From positions 1 to 57,061 of the forward strand of contig JAEXRL010000008.1 in the NCBI GenBank assembly GCA_023440825.1: DNA of 57,061 nucleotides, read 5' to 3'. Below, piece after piece: positions 9,177-17,603 of this stretch (within the stretch, counting starts at the first letter, position 1; each line of letters begins with the position of its first letter). A program made the translations under genes and the position numbers. The notes beneath the pieces were generated by a model, which worked only from the letters and a program-made list of their open reading frames with translations, was not told the DNA's origin and searched no databases. The stretch comes from Pseudomonadota bacterium. GTDB taxonomy: Bacteria; Pseudomonadota; Gammaproteobacteria; Burkholderiales; Burkholderiaceae_B.

Positions 9177-10246
9177 GCACCCCAACAATCGTCATTATGG
9201 CGGGTGGTACCGGTGGGCATATTATGCCCGGCTTAGCAGTGGCCAGTGAAATGCAGGCGCGCGGCTGGAAGGTTCTGTGGATGGGGCACCCAGAGCGCAT
9301 GGAGGGCAAGCTGGTCGCCCAGCACGGACTCGAACTATTACCTTTGCGTTTTGCAGGCGTGCGAGGGAAGGGGTTAAAGACCTTGCTGCAACTGCCTATT
9401 ACCTTACTATCAGCCGTTTTGCAGGCACGCAAGAATTTGCGTCGGGCTCGACCTGATGTGGTGTTGGGCATGGGCGGCTATGTAGCCTTTCCAGGCGGTG
9501 TGGCGGCCAAGTTAATGGGTATTCCTGTGCTTGTACACGAGCAGAATGCGATAGCAGGTACGGCCAATCGTTATCTGGCCAAGATTGCCCGACGTGCCTT
9601 AGTAGGTTTTCCGGGAGCATTGCCTGGTGCCGTGATGGTGGGCAATCCTGTTCGTGCCGAGTTTATGCAAGCTCAAAGCCCGCAGCAACGCTATCAAGAG
9701 CGCCAGGGAGCGTTGCGAGTGCTGGTGGTAGGTGGGAGCTTAGGGGCGTCGGTATTAAATACAACTGTACCCGCTGCATTGGCGCTTTTGCCTGCCAATC
9801 AGCGACCTTTGGTTACGCATCAGGCGGGTGAGCAGCATTTGGCAGCGTTGCAGGCGACGTATCAGCAGCATGGGGTTCAAGCTCAGTGCCAGTCCTTTAT
9901 TGCCAATATGGCTACGGCCATGCAAGAGGCGGATGTATTAATTTGTCGTGCAGGAGCCATGACCGTGGCTGAGGTCGCGGTAACGGGGGTTGCCGCCTTG
10001 TTTATCCCCTTGCCCCACGCTATAGATGATCATCAAACCGCTAACGCCCGATATCTGAGTGATTGCGATGGCGCCTGGTTGCAAAGGCAGCAAGATTTTA
10101 CGGCTGAGTGGCTGGCTCAGTGGCTGCAGGGCCAAAGCCGATTAAGCTTAATGCGTGTAGCCAGCCATGCACAGGAGCACGCACAGTTGAATGCAACCCA
10201 GCTTATTGCTGAGGCATGTCAGCAGGTAGCAGGGAGAGCAGCATGA
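9173..10246 (+). CDS. murG: Lipid II synthase MurG (UDP-GlcNAc:lipid I GlcNAc transferase)
   Basis: MurG adds GlcNAc to lipid I on the inner face of the cytoplasmic membrane and so makes lipid II. The 357-residue GT-B enzyme has the N-terminal glycine-rich loop AGGTGGHIMPGLAVA, the GMGGYVAFPGG segment, the second glycine loop VVGGSLGAS and the UDP-GlcNAc site around CRAGAMTVAEVAVTG. Its length matches the family (E. coli 355). Both ends overlap neighbours by ATGA (ftsW upstream, murC downstream). In Bordetella MurG has been proposed as a scaffold for Mur ligases including the MurE-MurF fusion, which makes this operon context relevant. Confidence 0.98.
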   Translation: MSTPTIVIMAGGTGGHIMPGLAVASEMQARGWKVLWMGHPERMEGKLVAQHGLELLPLRFAGVRGKGLKTLLQLPITLLSAVLQARKNLRRARPDVVLGMGGYVAFPGGVAAKLMGIPVLVHEQNAIAGTANRYLAKIARRALVGFPGALPGAVMVGNPVRAEFMQAQSPQQRYQERQGALRVLVVGGSLGASVLNTTVPAALALLPANQRPLVTHQAGEQHLAALQATYQQHGVQAQCQSFIANMATAMQEADVLICRAGAMTVAEVAVTGVAALFIPLPHAIDDHQTANARYLSDCDGAWLQRQQDFTAEWLAQWLQGQSRLSLMRVASHAQEHAQLNATQLIAEACQQVAGRAA

Positions 10247-11649
10247 AACATAGAATTCAAGGTTTACATTTTGTGGGTATAGGTGGTTCGGGCATGAGTG
10301 GCATTGCCGAGGTCATGCTGAACTTGGGCTATACCGTTAGCGGGTCTGATATACAGGAAACGGCTGTTACACGACGCCTGCAGGCCTTAGGGGCCCGTAT
10401 CATCATTGGCCATAAGCCAGAAAATATCGAGGGCATGGGGGCGATTGTGACTTCCACGGCCATAGGTGGTGATAACCCAGAGGTACTGGCAGCCCGGGCG
10501 GCCCGCATACCGGTGGTGCCGCGTGCCTTGATGCTAGCCGAGCTGATGCGTCTGAAGCGTGGAATCGCTGTGGCGGGCACACATGGGAAAACGACCACAA
10601 CAAGTCTAGTGGCCAGTTTATTGGCTGCGGCAGATCTGGATCCGACGTTTGTGATCGGGGGACGCCTGAACTCGGCTGGAGCAAATGCTCGCTTGGGTCA
10701 AGGTGACTATATTGTGGTGGAGGCCGACGAATCGGACGCATCGTTCCTGAATTTGTTGCCTGTTATGGCCATCATTACCAATATAGATCTGGACCATATG
10801 GATACCTATGGCCATGATGTGGCGCGATTAAAAAGTGCGTTTGTCGATTTTACCAATCGTTTGCCCTTTTATGGCAGTGCGATTGTGTGTAGCGATGATG
10901 CACATGTGCGCGAGATCATTCCTTTTATTTCACGGCCAGTCACCAGTTACGGCATAGATTCTGAGGCGCAAGTACGTGCCATCAATGTGCGCAGCGATGG
11001 CATGCACATGTGTTTTGACGTGCTGCGTCAAGGGCCGGGTGGTACCTTACCTAAACTGGAAGTACGCTTGAATTTGCCTGGACGTCATAACGTTCTGAAT
11101 GCTTTGGCGGCGATTGCGGTGGCGACCGAGCTGGGCGTAAGCGACGAGTGTATTGCGTTGGCTCTGGATGAGTTTAAGGGTGTAGGCCGCCGCTTTTCTC
11201 AAGTGGGTGACTTTGCCGTACCTGCTAGCCAAGGTGGCGGTACGTTTACGGTGATTGATGACTATGGCCACCACCCCGTTGAGATGGCCGCCACCCTAGA
11301 AGCGGCTCGTGGAGCATGGCCTGATCGACGTATTGTGCTGGCCTTTCAGCCGCATCGTTATACCCGTACTCGTGATTGCTTCGAGGACTTTGTACAGGTG
11401 CTGAGTCGCGCTGATGCTGTTTTACTGAGCGAAGTATATGCCGCGGGTGAGCAGCCTTTGATTGCTGCCGATGGTCGTGCCCTGACACGTGCGATACGTG
11501 TGGTGGGGAAGGTAGAGCCGGTGTTTGTAGCGGACATTGCCGAAATGCCGCAAGCAATTCTTGATTTTGTTAAAGATGGCGATGTGATCTTACTGATGGG
11601 CGCGGGTTCCATCAGTCGTGTACCAGCGCAATTGGGAGAAATAGCATGA
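10243..11649 (+). CDS. murC: UDP-N-acetylmuramate--L-alanine ligase MurC
   Basis: MurC adds L-alanine to UDP-MurNAc, the first step of stem-peptide assembly. I chose ATG 10243, which overlaps the murG stop (ATGA) and starts the conserved HFVGIGGSGMSGIAE Rossmann motif. An in-frame ATG at 10216 lies inside murG. The 468-residue product contains ATP-binding GTHGKTTT from residue 112, VEADESDASFL, NIDLDHMDTYG and the C-terminal DDYGHHPVE and AFQPHRYTRTRD motifs. Length is as expected (E. coli 491). It is coupled to ddlB through another ATGA. Confidence 0.98.
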   Translation: MKHRIQGLHFVGIGGSGMSGIAEVMLNLGYTVSGSDIQETAVTRRLQALGARIIIGHKPENIEGMGAIVTSTAIGGDNPEVLAARAARIPVVPRALMLAELMRLKRGIAVAGTHGKTTTTSLVASLLAAADLDPTFVIGGRLNSAGANARLGQGDYIVVEADESDASFLNLLPVMAIITNIDLDHMDTYGHDVARLKSAFVDFTNRLPFYGSAIVCSDDAHVREIIPFISRPVTSYGIDSEAQVRAINVRSDGMHMCFDVLRQGPGGTLPKLEVRLNLPGRHNVLNALAAIAVATELGVSDECIALALDEFKGVGRRFSQVGDFAVPASQGGGTFTVIDDYGHHPVEMAATLEAARGAWPDRRIVLAFQPHRYTRTRDCFEDFVQVLSRADAVLLSEVYAAGEQPLIAADGRALTRAIRVVGKVEPVFVADIAEMPQAILDFVKDGDVILLMGAGSISRVPAQLGEIA

Positions 11650-12596
11650 GTGTCGATCTAGGGCGTGTGGGGGTACTGTACGGTGGGAAGTCCTCCGAGC
11701 GGGAGGTGTCTTTGCTTTCTGGGCAGGGTGTGTATGAGGCCTTGCGTAGCAAAGGCGTAGATGCTCACTTGTTCGATATGGGTACACAGAGTCTGAGTGA
11801 TCTGGCAGAGCAAAATTTTGACCGTGTATTTATTGCCTTGCACGGCCGCTTCGGAGAGGACGGTACTTTGCAGGGAGCATTGGAGTGGTTACAGCTTCCT
11901 TACACCGGCAGTGGTGTGATGGCCTCCAGTCTGGCGATGGATAAAATCATGAGTAAGCGTGTCTGGCAGCAACAAGGACTGCCCACGCCAAAATTTGTCG
12001 AACTGAACGATGCTTCGCAGGTAGCCGCTTGTATTGATCAGTTAGGTTTGCCGCTGATTATGAAGCCTCCGCATGAGGGCTCTACAGTGGGTGTCACTCG
12101 AGTCGAACAGGCAGATCAGGCCGAGCAGGCCTTTGCCACCGCGATGCATTACGATACGGCCGTGTTGGCTGAGCAGTTTATACGTGGGCGCGAGTTGACC
12201 GTGCCTGTGCTGGGCCATGGAGATCAGGCTAGAGCCTTGCCTGTGATTGAAATTGTGGCCCCTGGCGGTAACTACGATTTTGAACATAAGTATCTGTCTG
12301 ATGCGACGCAGTATTTTTGTCCAGCTGACCTAGACCCGACTTTAAGCGATCGAGTCCGTGACTTGGCTGTACAGGCTTATGTAGCCTTAGGGTGTGAAGG
12401 CTGGGGGCGAGCGGATTTTATGCTGGACGAGCAAGGTCAGCCTTGGCTGCTTGAAATTAACACCTCTCCAGGTATGACCAGCCATTCATTGGTACCCATG
12501 GGGGCTAAGGCAGAAGGTTTGTCTTATGCTGATTTATGTGTGGAAATTTTAGCCAGTGCCCGCTGTAAGGTGCAGGCCATTGCGCGTTCTATTTAG
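11646..12596 (+). CDS. ddlB: D-alanine--D-alanine ligase DdlB
   Basis: This ATP-grasp enzyme makes the D-Ala-D-Ala dipeptide that the MurF half of the fusion uses. The 316-residue product shows the N-terminal VLYGGKSSEREVSLLSG motif, the ALHGRFGEDGTLQG substrate loop, the ATP-grasp lysine region LIMKPPHEGSTVGV and the metal-binding end LLEINTSPGMTSHSLVP. Its length matches E. coli DdlB (306). It starts on the murC stop (ATGA at 11646-11649). It is the last gene in the chain of overlaps, and ftsQ follows after 16 bases with its own strong ribosome site. Confidence 0.98.
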   Translation: MSVDLGRVGVLYGGKSSEREVSLLSGQGVYEALRSKGVDAHLFDMGTQSLSDLAEQNFDRVFIALHGRFGEDGTLQGALEWLQLPYTGSGVMASSLAMDKIMSKRVWQQQGLPTPKFVELNDASQVAACIDQLGLPLIMKPPHEGSTVGVTRVEQADQAEQAFATAMHYDTAVLAEQFIRGRELTVPVLGHGDQARALPVIEIVAPGGNYDFEHKYLSDATQYFCPADLDPTLSDRVRDLAVQAYVALGCEGWGRADFMLDEQGQPWLLEINTSPGMTSHSLVPMGAKAEGLSYADLCVEILASARCKVQAIARSI

Positions 12597-12612
12597 GTAG
12601 GAGGCTGCTTAC

Positions 12613-13404
12613 ATGTTCACCGATGCTCGTCTTACCAATATGATCGCTAACGCCCTGGCTTTGCTGGCGGTGAGCGTATTGGTAGTGGGCGTGTTGGTCT
12701 GGGTGGTGCGGCGACCTTATTTTGCTATACAGCGTATACAAATCGAGGCCGTACAATCTGGCCCCTTGGTTTATGTCACACCCGAAGGTGTGGCAGCTAC
12801 GGCAGTAGGTCGCTTGGCAGGCAATTTTTTTACGATGGATCTGGACCATGCCAGACGCGTAATTGAATCGACTCCTTGGGTACGTCGTGCCCAAATCCAG
12901 CGAGTGTGGCCTAACACCTTGGCGGTGCGTATTGAAGAGCAGCAACCTTTAGCCTATTGGAACGAGAACGAAATGATTAATACCTGGGGAGAGGCGTTTA
13001 ATGCCAATCGGGCTATCGTGCCCGATGAGGTGAGCCTGCCCCAGCTCAGTGGACCGCCGTCCTCTGAGCGTTTAGTTGTGCAGCGTTATGCCGAGCTGGC
13101 ACGTTGGTTTGCGCCTTTGGGCCTACAAGTGCAAGAGGTCAGCCTCAGTCCTCGTTATGCGTGGGATGTGAGCTTATCGGATGGCGTGCAACTGAGCCTG
13201 GGGCGCGACCCGGGTGCGGATGTGGCGGATTTACACGGGCGGCAAGGGGCCTTACCTTTTGCTGCTCGTATTGAACGATTTGTGCAGGCCTGGCCTGCGT
13301 TAATGCAGCGTCTGGGAGACCGGAAGCTGACCAGTGCTGATTTACGTTATCCGAATGGGTTTGCAATTATGCTTGCCCCGGTTTCTTCTACTACTGTGAA
13401 GTAA
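12613..13404 (+). CDS. ftsQ: Cell division protein FtsQ
   Basis: FtsQ links early and late divisome proteins in the FtsQ-FtsL-FtsB complex. The 263-residue protein has a short cytoplasmic N-terminus, one membrane segment (about residues 10 to 32), a POTRA domain beginning at YFAIQRIQIEA, and the beta-domain with the conserved PWVRRAQIQRVWPNTLAVRIEE segment (cited in two parts: PWVRRAQIQRVWP and NTLAVRIEEQQPLAYW). The start has a perfect AGGAGG at 12599-12604 with 8-base spacing. Its position between ddlB and ftsA is canonical. Confidence 0.97.
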   Translation: MFTDARLTNMIANALALLAVSVLVVGVLVWVVRRPYFAIQRIQIEAVQSGPLVYVTPEGVAATAVGRLAGNFFTMDLDHARRVIESTPWVRRAQIQRVWPNTLAVRIEEQQPLAYWNENEMINTWGEAFNANRAIVPDEVSLPQLSGPPSSERLVVQRYAELARWFAPLGLQVQEVSLSPRYAWDVSLSDGVQLSLGRDPGADVADLHGRQGALPFAARIERFVQAWPALMQRLGDRKLTSADLRYPNGFAIMLAPVSSTTVK

Positions 13405-13408
13405 AAAT

Positions 13409-14635
13409 ATGACTCGTGACATCAAAGACCTCATCGTGGCACTGGATATAGGCACCAGCAAAGTGGTGGCGGTGGTCGCTGAGATCCTGCCTGAAGGCCG
13501 TTTTGAAGTGTTGGGCCTGGGACAGCATGAGTCTCAGGGTATGCGCAAGGGTGTAGTGGTTAACATCGAAAGCACAGTGAACTCGATACAGCGCGCGCTG
13601 GAAGAGGCAGAGCTGATGGCTGACTGCAAAATCCGTGAGGTATACACCGGCATTGCTGGCAGCCACATTACCAGCTTTAACTCAAGTGGCATGGTGGCGG
13701 TGAAGGATAAGGAAGTTACCGCCACAGACGTGTCGCGCGTAATTGAAACGGCTAAGGCGGTCAACATCCCTACCGATCAGCAAGTGTTGCATGTGCTGAC
13801 CCAGGAGTTCATTGTTGACTCCCAGGAAGACATACGTGAGCCCATAGGTATGAGCGGTTTGCGACTGGAAGTGCGTGTACACATCGTGACGGGAGCCGTT
13901 AGTGCTGCGCAAAACATTGTGAAATGTGTGCGTCGCTGTGGGTTGGAAGTGCAGGATCTTATTTTGCAGCCCTTGGCCTCTAGCCTGTCGTGCTTGACCA
14001 AAGATGAAAAAGAGCTGGGCGTGGTGCTCATCGATATTGGGGGCGGTACGACAGACATCGCGATCTATACCGGTGGCGCGATTCGACATACAGCGGTTAT
14101 TCCTATCGCGGGCGATCAGATTACGAGTGATATCGCAGCCATGCTGCGCACGCCTACGCCTGATGCAGAGGAAATTAAATTGCGTTATGGCTTGGCAAAG
14201 CAGGGCTTGGCACATGCCGACGAAATGATAGAGGTGCCAGGGTTGGGAGATAGACCCAATCGACAAGTCAAACGCCAGTCACTGGGTGCCGTAATTGAAC
14301 CTCGTGTAGAGGAGTTGTTTACATTTGTGCAGCAAAGCTTGCGTGAGTCTGGTTACGAGGATTTGCTTTCTTCTGGTGTGGTGTTGACCGGTGGAACGTC
14401 TATGTTGCCTGGCATCGTGGAGCTTGCCGAGGACGTGTTTTTAAAGCCTGTGCGCATTGCCGTTCCTAGCTACGAGGGGAGCCTGGCAGATGTGATGCAT
14501 ACGCCTCGTTTCTCCACTGTGATGGGCTTGTTAAGCGAGGCGCGAATGCAACATGCACGCGGCCGTAAAGTCGCACAGCAAAAAGGCAGCTTCAAAAGCT
14601 TGCTGGCTCGCATGCGAGAGTGGTTTATGAATTAG
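13409..14635 (+). CDS. ftsA: Cell division protein FtsA
   Basis: FtsA is an actin-fold ATPase that tethers FtsZ to the membrane and recruits later division proteins. The 408-residue product begins with the phosphate-1 loop VALDIGTSKVVAVV. It has the FtsA-specific 1C domain following KGVVVNIESTV, the phosphate-2 motif LIDIGGGTTDIAIY and the adenosine motif VVLTGGTSMLPG. The last 15 residues (LLARMREWFMN) form the expected amphipathic membrane-targeting helix. It starts 4 bases after ftsQ. A 163-base gap separates it from ftsZ, unlike the tight packing upstream. Confidence 0.98.
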   Translation: MTRDIKDLIVALDIGTSKVVAVVAEILPEGRFEVLGLGQHESQGMRKGVVVNIESTVNSIQRALEEAELMADCKIREVYTGIAGSHITSFNSSGMVAVKDKEVTATDVSRVIETAKAVNIPTDQQVLHVLTQEFIVDSQEDIREPIGMSGLRLEVRVHIVTGAVSAAQNIVKCVRRCGLEVQDLILQPLASSLSCLTKDEKELGVVLIDIGGGTTDIAIYTGGAIRHTAVIPIAGDQITSDIAAMLRTPTPDAEEIKLRYGLAKQGLAHADEMIEVPGLGDRPNRQVKRQSLGAVIEPRVEELFTFVQQSLRESGYEDLLSSGVVLTGGTSMLPGIVELAEDVFLKPVRIAVPSYEGSLADVMHTPRFSTVMGLLSEARMQHARGRKVAQQKGSFKSLLARMREWFMN

Positions 14636-14798
14636 GAGCTGATGTATCTCCTGATGGGTAAGTCAGCGGACTTGTCCAGGAGGCGCATCAAACGTGTTGC
14701 GAGTGCCAAATTGGCAATGCGTTTGAGTCGATTCCAAACAAAGCAGTATCGGGAAGCAGTTTGGGACTTTAATAATGTAGTTTGTGTGGGAGTTAATC
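14636..14798. promoter_or_regulatory. ftsA-ftsZ intergenic region with a 13-bp palindrome
   Basis: This is the only sizeable gap in the dcw cluster. It contains a perfect inverted repeat, TGCCAA-A-TTGGCA, at 14704-14716, followed by GTTTG (14721-14725) and CAAAC (14734-14738), which could form a small hairpin. The right palindrome arm TTGGCA resembles a -35 hexamer, but I see no good -10 box 16 to 18 bases further on. A dedicated ftsZ promoter or operator is plausible but unproven. The only open frame (14642-14827) has no recognisable product and runs into ftsZ out of frame. Confidence 0.35.
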
Positions 14799-15965
14799 AT
14801 GATGAACTTCGAAATGTTAGACACTAGCCGTAGCGGCACAGTGATTAAAGTAGTGGGAGTAGGCGGAGCCGGTGGCAATGCAGTGATGCATATGATCCGC
14901 TCCGGTGTGCAAGGTGTGGATTTTATTTGCGCCAACACGGATGCACAGGCTCTGGCCAGCAGCGAAGCACCAGTACAAATTCGTTTGGGTCGTAGTGGCC
15001 TGGGCGCTGGCGCTAAGCCTGAGCAAGGGCGTGCAGCTGCAGAAACCGCAAGAGAGGAAATCCGCTCAGCACTAAATGGCGCCAATATGGTGTTTATTAC
15101 CGCAGGTATGGGTGGCGGTACAGGTACCGGAGCCGGTCCTGTGGTGGCCGAAGTGGCTAAAGAGCTGGGCATCTTGACTGTGGGCGTGGTAACCAAGCCT
15201 TTCGAGTTTGAAGGCGCACGTCGTATGCGCATGGCCGAAGAAGGGATAGACGAGCTCAGCAAGCACGTACATTCTTTGATCGTAGTCTTGAACGAGAACT
15301 TATACGATCTGATGGACGATGATGCGACGCAGTCCGATTGCTTTAAAGCCGCTGATGATGTTTTGCATAATGCCTGCGCAGGGATTGCTGAAATCATTAA
15401 TGTGGAAGGTAACGTTAACGTCGACTTTGAAGACGTGAAAACCATTATGGGTGAGCAGGGGCAAGCCATGATGGGCACTGCCATTGCTGCGGGCGAAGAT
15501 CGTGCAAGGGCTGCTGCAGAGCGCGCCATTGCCTGCCCGTTGCTGGAAGGGGTAGACCTGCATGGCGCACGTGGCATGCTGGTGAACATCACCTCTAGCA
15601 AAACACTGAAAATGCGTGAAACTCGCGAAATTATGGACACCATCCGCGGCTATGCGGCTGAGGACGCAACCGTGATTTTTGGTACGGCCTACGATGAGTC
15701 CATGGGTGATAACCTGCGTGTAACCGTGGTTGCTACTGGCTTGGGACGCGCACAAGCACGCCCTCAGCTGGTGCAAAACAATGTAGAAGTATTGCGTACC
15801 GGCACGGATAACGAGGCATATGGTCACTTGGACTATAGCAATGCTGATGTGCCGGCTGTGATTCGTAATCCACGTAGTCAAGCTTCAGCACAGGTTCGTG
15901 CCTTGGAAACCTCGGGTATGGATCACTTTGATATCCCGGCGTTTTTGCGCAAGCAGGCCGACTAA
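14799..15965 (+). CDS. ftsZ: Cell division GTPase FtsZ
   Basis: FtsZ is the tubulin homologue that forms the Z ring. I chose ATG 14799 (MMNFEML...), preceded by GGGAG with about 6-base spacing. ATG 14802 is equally possible, and the more upstream in-frame ATG at 14784 lacks support. The 388-residue product has GVGGAGGNAV, the tubulin signature GGGTGTGAGP, the T7-loop region NVDFEDVKTIM, and the conserved C-terminal peptide DIPAFLRKQAD that binds FtsA and other partners. The variable linker before that peptide is short (about 45 residues). It is the last gene of the cluster. Confidence 0.98.
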   Translation: MMNFEMLDTSRSGTVIKVVGVGGAGGNAVMHMIRSGVQGVDFICANTDAQALASSEAPVQIRLGRSGLGAGAKPEQGRAAAETAREEIRSALNGANMVFITAGMGGGTGTGAGPVVAEVAKELGILTVGVVTKPFEFEGARRMRMAEEGIDELSKHVHSLIVVLNENLYDLMDDDATQSDCFKAADDVLHNACAGIAEIINVEGNVNVDFEDVKTIMGEQGQAMMGTAIAAGEDRARAAAERAIACPLLEGVDLHGARGMLVNITSSKTLKMRETREIMDTIRGYAAEDATVIFGTAYDESMGDNLRVTVVATGLGRAQARPQLVQNNVEVLRTGTDNEAYGHLDYSNADVPAVIRNPRSQASAQVRALETSGMDHFDIPAFLRKQAD

Positions 15966-15968
15966 ATT

Positions 15969-15994
15969 AAAAGGCGACTCCCGAATCGCTTTTT
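15969..15994 (+). terminator. Possible rho-independent terminator after ftsZ
   Basis: AAAAGGCGA at 15969-15977 pairs with TCGCTTTT at 15986-15993 if one G is bulged, and the descending arm ends in five T residues. It begins just after the ftsZ stop. The stem is short, so it may be leaky. Confidence 0.45.
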
Positions 15995-16012
15995 GATTAC
16001 TCACACACTAGG

Positions 16013-16033
16013 GCCGGACTTTATAAGTCCGGC
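16013..16033. other. Perfect 9-bp hairpin between ftsZ and lpxC
   Basis: GCCGGACTT (16013-16021), loop TAT, then AAGTCCGGC (16025-16033). The stem is GC-rich and perfect but has no following T tract, so it is not a classical intrinsic terminator on the + strand. It could be a transcript-stabilising or attenuating structure between the division genes and lpxC. Confidence 0.6.
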
Positions 16034-16127
16034 TCGCTGCTGCCTGTCATAAAGGTAGTGATCGATGCACTTTCAAGGCATCGCTACAAAAACTGACATT
16101 CCGACGTAGTGAAAACCCTCAAACACG

Positions 16128-16155
16128 GTTACACTTATTCATCTGGAATTATGTT
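16128..16155 (+). promoter_or_regulatory. Weak candidate promoter for lpxC
   Basis: GTTACA (16128-16133) and TATGTT (16150-16155) are separated by 16 bases and lie just upstream of the lpxC start at 16176. The match to the sigma-70 consensus is moderate and the implied leader is very short, so this is a suggestion only. Confidence 0.3.
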
Positions 16156-16175
16156 TTGGCAAAAAAAGAACAGCT

Positions 16176-17099
16176 ATGCTATGTCAACGCACCATTAAAA
16201 GCGTCATCAGTACCAAGGGAGTAGGTTTGCACTCCGGCCGTCGTGTGGAAATTACCTTGCGACCTGCTGCGCCTGATACAGGTATTGTGTTTCATCGTGT
16301 GGATTTACCCGAAGTGGTTGACTTACCCGCTCAGGCAAGCCTGGTTGGTGGTACACGCATGGCTTCTGTGTTGCAAAAAGACAATGTACGTGTTTCTACG
16401 GTAGAGCATTTGATGTCCGCCATCGCAGGCTTGGGTATCGATAATCTGCACGTAGATCTGACTGCTGAAGAAGTGCCTATTATGGATGGCAGCGCAGGCA
16501 CGTTTGTATATTTGCTGCGTTCTGCTGGTTTGCAAGAGCAAAAAGTACCCAAGAAATTTATTCGTGTGCTGAAAACCATTGAGGTTTCCGAGGGTGAAGG
16601 CGACGATATTAAATGGGCACGCTTGGAGCCATACGAGGGCTTTGCCCTACAGTTCTCCATCGATTTCCAACATCCGGCGATTGATGCTACCGCTAATTTT
16701 GCTGAAGTCGACTTCGCACATGACTCTTACGTCAAAACCATTGCTCGCGCCCGCACTTTTGGCTTTGCCAGCGAGGTTGAGGCATTACGAGCGGCGGGAT
16801 TAGCGCGTGGTGGTAGTTTGGATAATGCCATTGTGATGGACGAGTACCGAGTGTTAAACAGTGATGGCTTGCGCTACGAAGACGAGTTCGTTAAGCACAA
16901 GATCCTGGATGCTATTGGTGATTTGTACCTGATTGGGCATCCTCTTATTGCCCGTTATGTAGCGTGTAAGTCTGGGCATGGATTGAACAATCAATTGGCT
17001 CGCGCTTTACTGGCTACGCAAGATAGCTGGGAGTTTGTTTCGTTTGAATCGGCAGCTCAGGCACCGCGAGCGTATACCAGCGAATGGAAATTAGCGTAA
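16176..17099 (+). CDS. lpxC: UDP-3-O-acyl-N-acetylglucosamine deacetylase LpxC
   Basis: LpxC is the zinc enzyme for the committed step of lipid A synthesis. The 307-residue product starts in the family style (MLCQRTIKSVISTKGVGLHS). By position, the zinc ligands are H78 (in TVEHLMSA), H241 and D245 (in HKILDAIGD), with catalytic E77 and general acid H268 (in SGHGLNNQ). Length matches the family (E. coli 305). It follows ftsZ in many Proteobacteria, as here, but is separated by 210 bases with hairpins. The ribosome site is weak (A-rich, AAAGAA). It converges on the reverse dciA-like gene. Confidence 0.98.
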   Translation: MLCQRTIKSVISTKGVGLHSGRRVEITLRPAAPDTGIVFHRVDLPEVVDLPAQASLVGGTRMASVLQKDNVRVSTVEHLMSAIAGLGIDNLHVDLTAEEVPIMDGSAGTFVYLLRSAGLQEQKVPKKFIRVLKTIEVSEGEGDDIKWARLEPYEGFALQFSIDFQHPAIDATANFAEVDFAHDSYVKTIARARTFGFASEVEALRAAGLARGGSLDNAIVMDEYRVLNSDGLRYEDEFVKHKILDAIGDLYLIGHPLIARYVACKSGHGLNNQLARALLATQDSWEFVSFESAAQAPRAYTSEWKLA

Positions 17100-17113
17100 A
17101 GCAGCCTTTGGCA

Positions 17114-17593
17114 TTACGTACGATGATTTTTTAATAAGCGATCAATGGCCGCGGCGAGTGGCCCCGCTTGTACTTGGGTGCGTAACTGCTCAAATGCGTT
17201 CAGCGCCCGTTCATCTAAATATTCTATATTACGTACAGACTCTTTTGTCGCTGTGACAAATAAATGAGCTTGTACCTGCACCATAACTTCGTTAAGGTTC
17301 CAGCCAGACTGGTTCATGCGTCGTACAACGGTAGGTGCCAGTTGTCGTAACTTGGCAGCATGAGCTGCGCTGGGAACTGCCAGCCACATTTGTTGTCTGT
17401 CTATACGAGCAACCCGACAAGCACGGCCCAGCGCTGGCGGTAAGGCTTGCTCAACATGGGTTTGCGCCGCCATTAACTGATGGGCGGTTTCAAGTACCTG
17501 GGCGCTGCGCGTGTCCGTCGCTAACCACCCTATGGCCAGAGTGCCAGCTTTACTGGGTGTTGATGAGCGTGGTTTAGCAGGGGTCCAGGTCAT
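17114..17593 (-). CDS. dciA: DciA-like (DUF721) protein
   Basis: This 159-residue protein resembles the DUF721/DciA family, whose studied members load or operate the replicative helicase DnaB in bacteria lacking DnaC. The DUF721-type core (about residues 45 to 115) is a mixed alpha/beta region with the LPPALGRACRVARID and LWLAVPSAAHAAKLRQL-type segments (here MWLAVPSAAHAAKLRQL). The C-terminal third is charged and helical, possibly coiled. It sits convergent to lpxC (14 bases apart) and divergent from the M23 peptidase gene (10 bases between starts), a typical betaproteobacterial arrangement. Function at the DnaB level is inferred from the family, not shown here. Confidence 0.8.
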   Translation of the reverse strand: MTWTPAKPRSSTPSKAGTLAIGWLATDTRSAQVLETAHQLMAAQTHVEQALPPALGRACRVARIDRQQMWLAVPSAAHAAKLRQLAPTVVRRMNQSGWNLNEVMVQVQAHLFVTATKESVRNIEYLDERALNAFEQLRTQVQAGPLAAAIDRLLKNHRT

Positions 17594-17603
17594 ATTTGGA
17601 TGA

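Noticed and set aside
13682..14266. A 194-residue open frame antisense to ftsA
   Set aside because: It is rich in His and Cys from antisense codon bias and matches no family I know.
14642..14827. A 61-residue frame between ftsA and ftsZ
   Set aside because: No family is recognisable and it overlaps the ftsZ start out of frame. The gap is better read as regulatory.
14663..15643. A 326-residue open frame antisense to ftsZ
   Set aside because: It is Ser/Pro/Ala-rich with no recognisable domain and is the mirror of the strongly conserved ftsZ codons.
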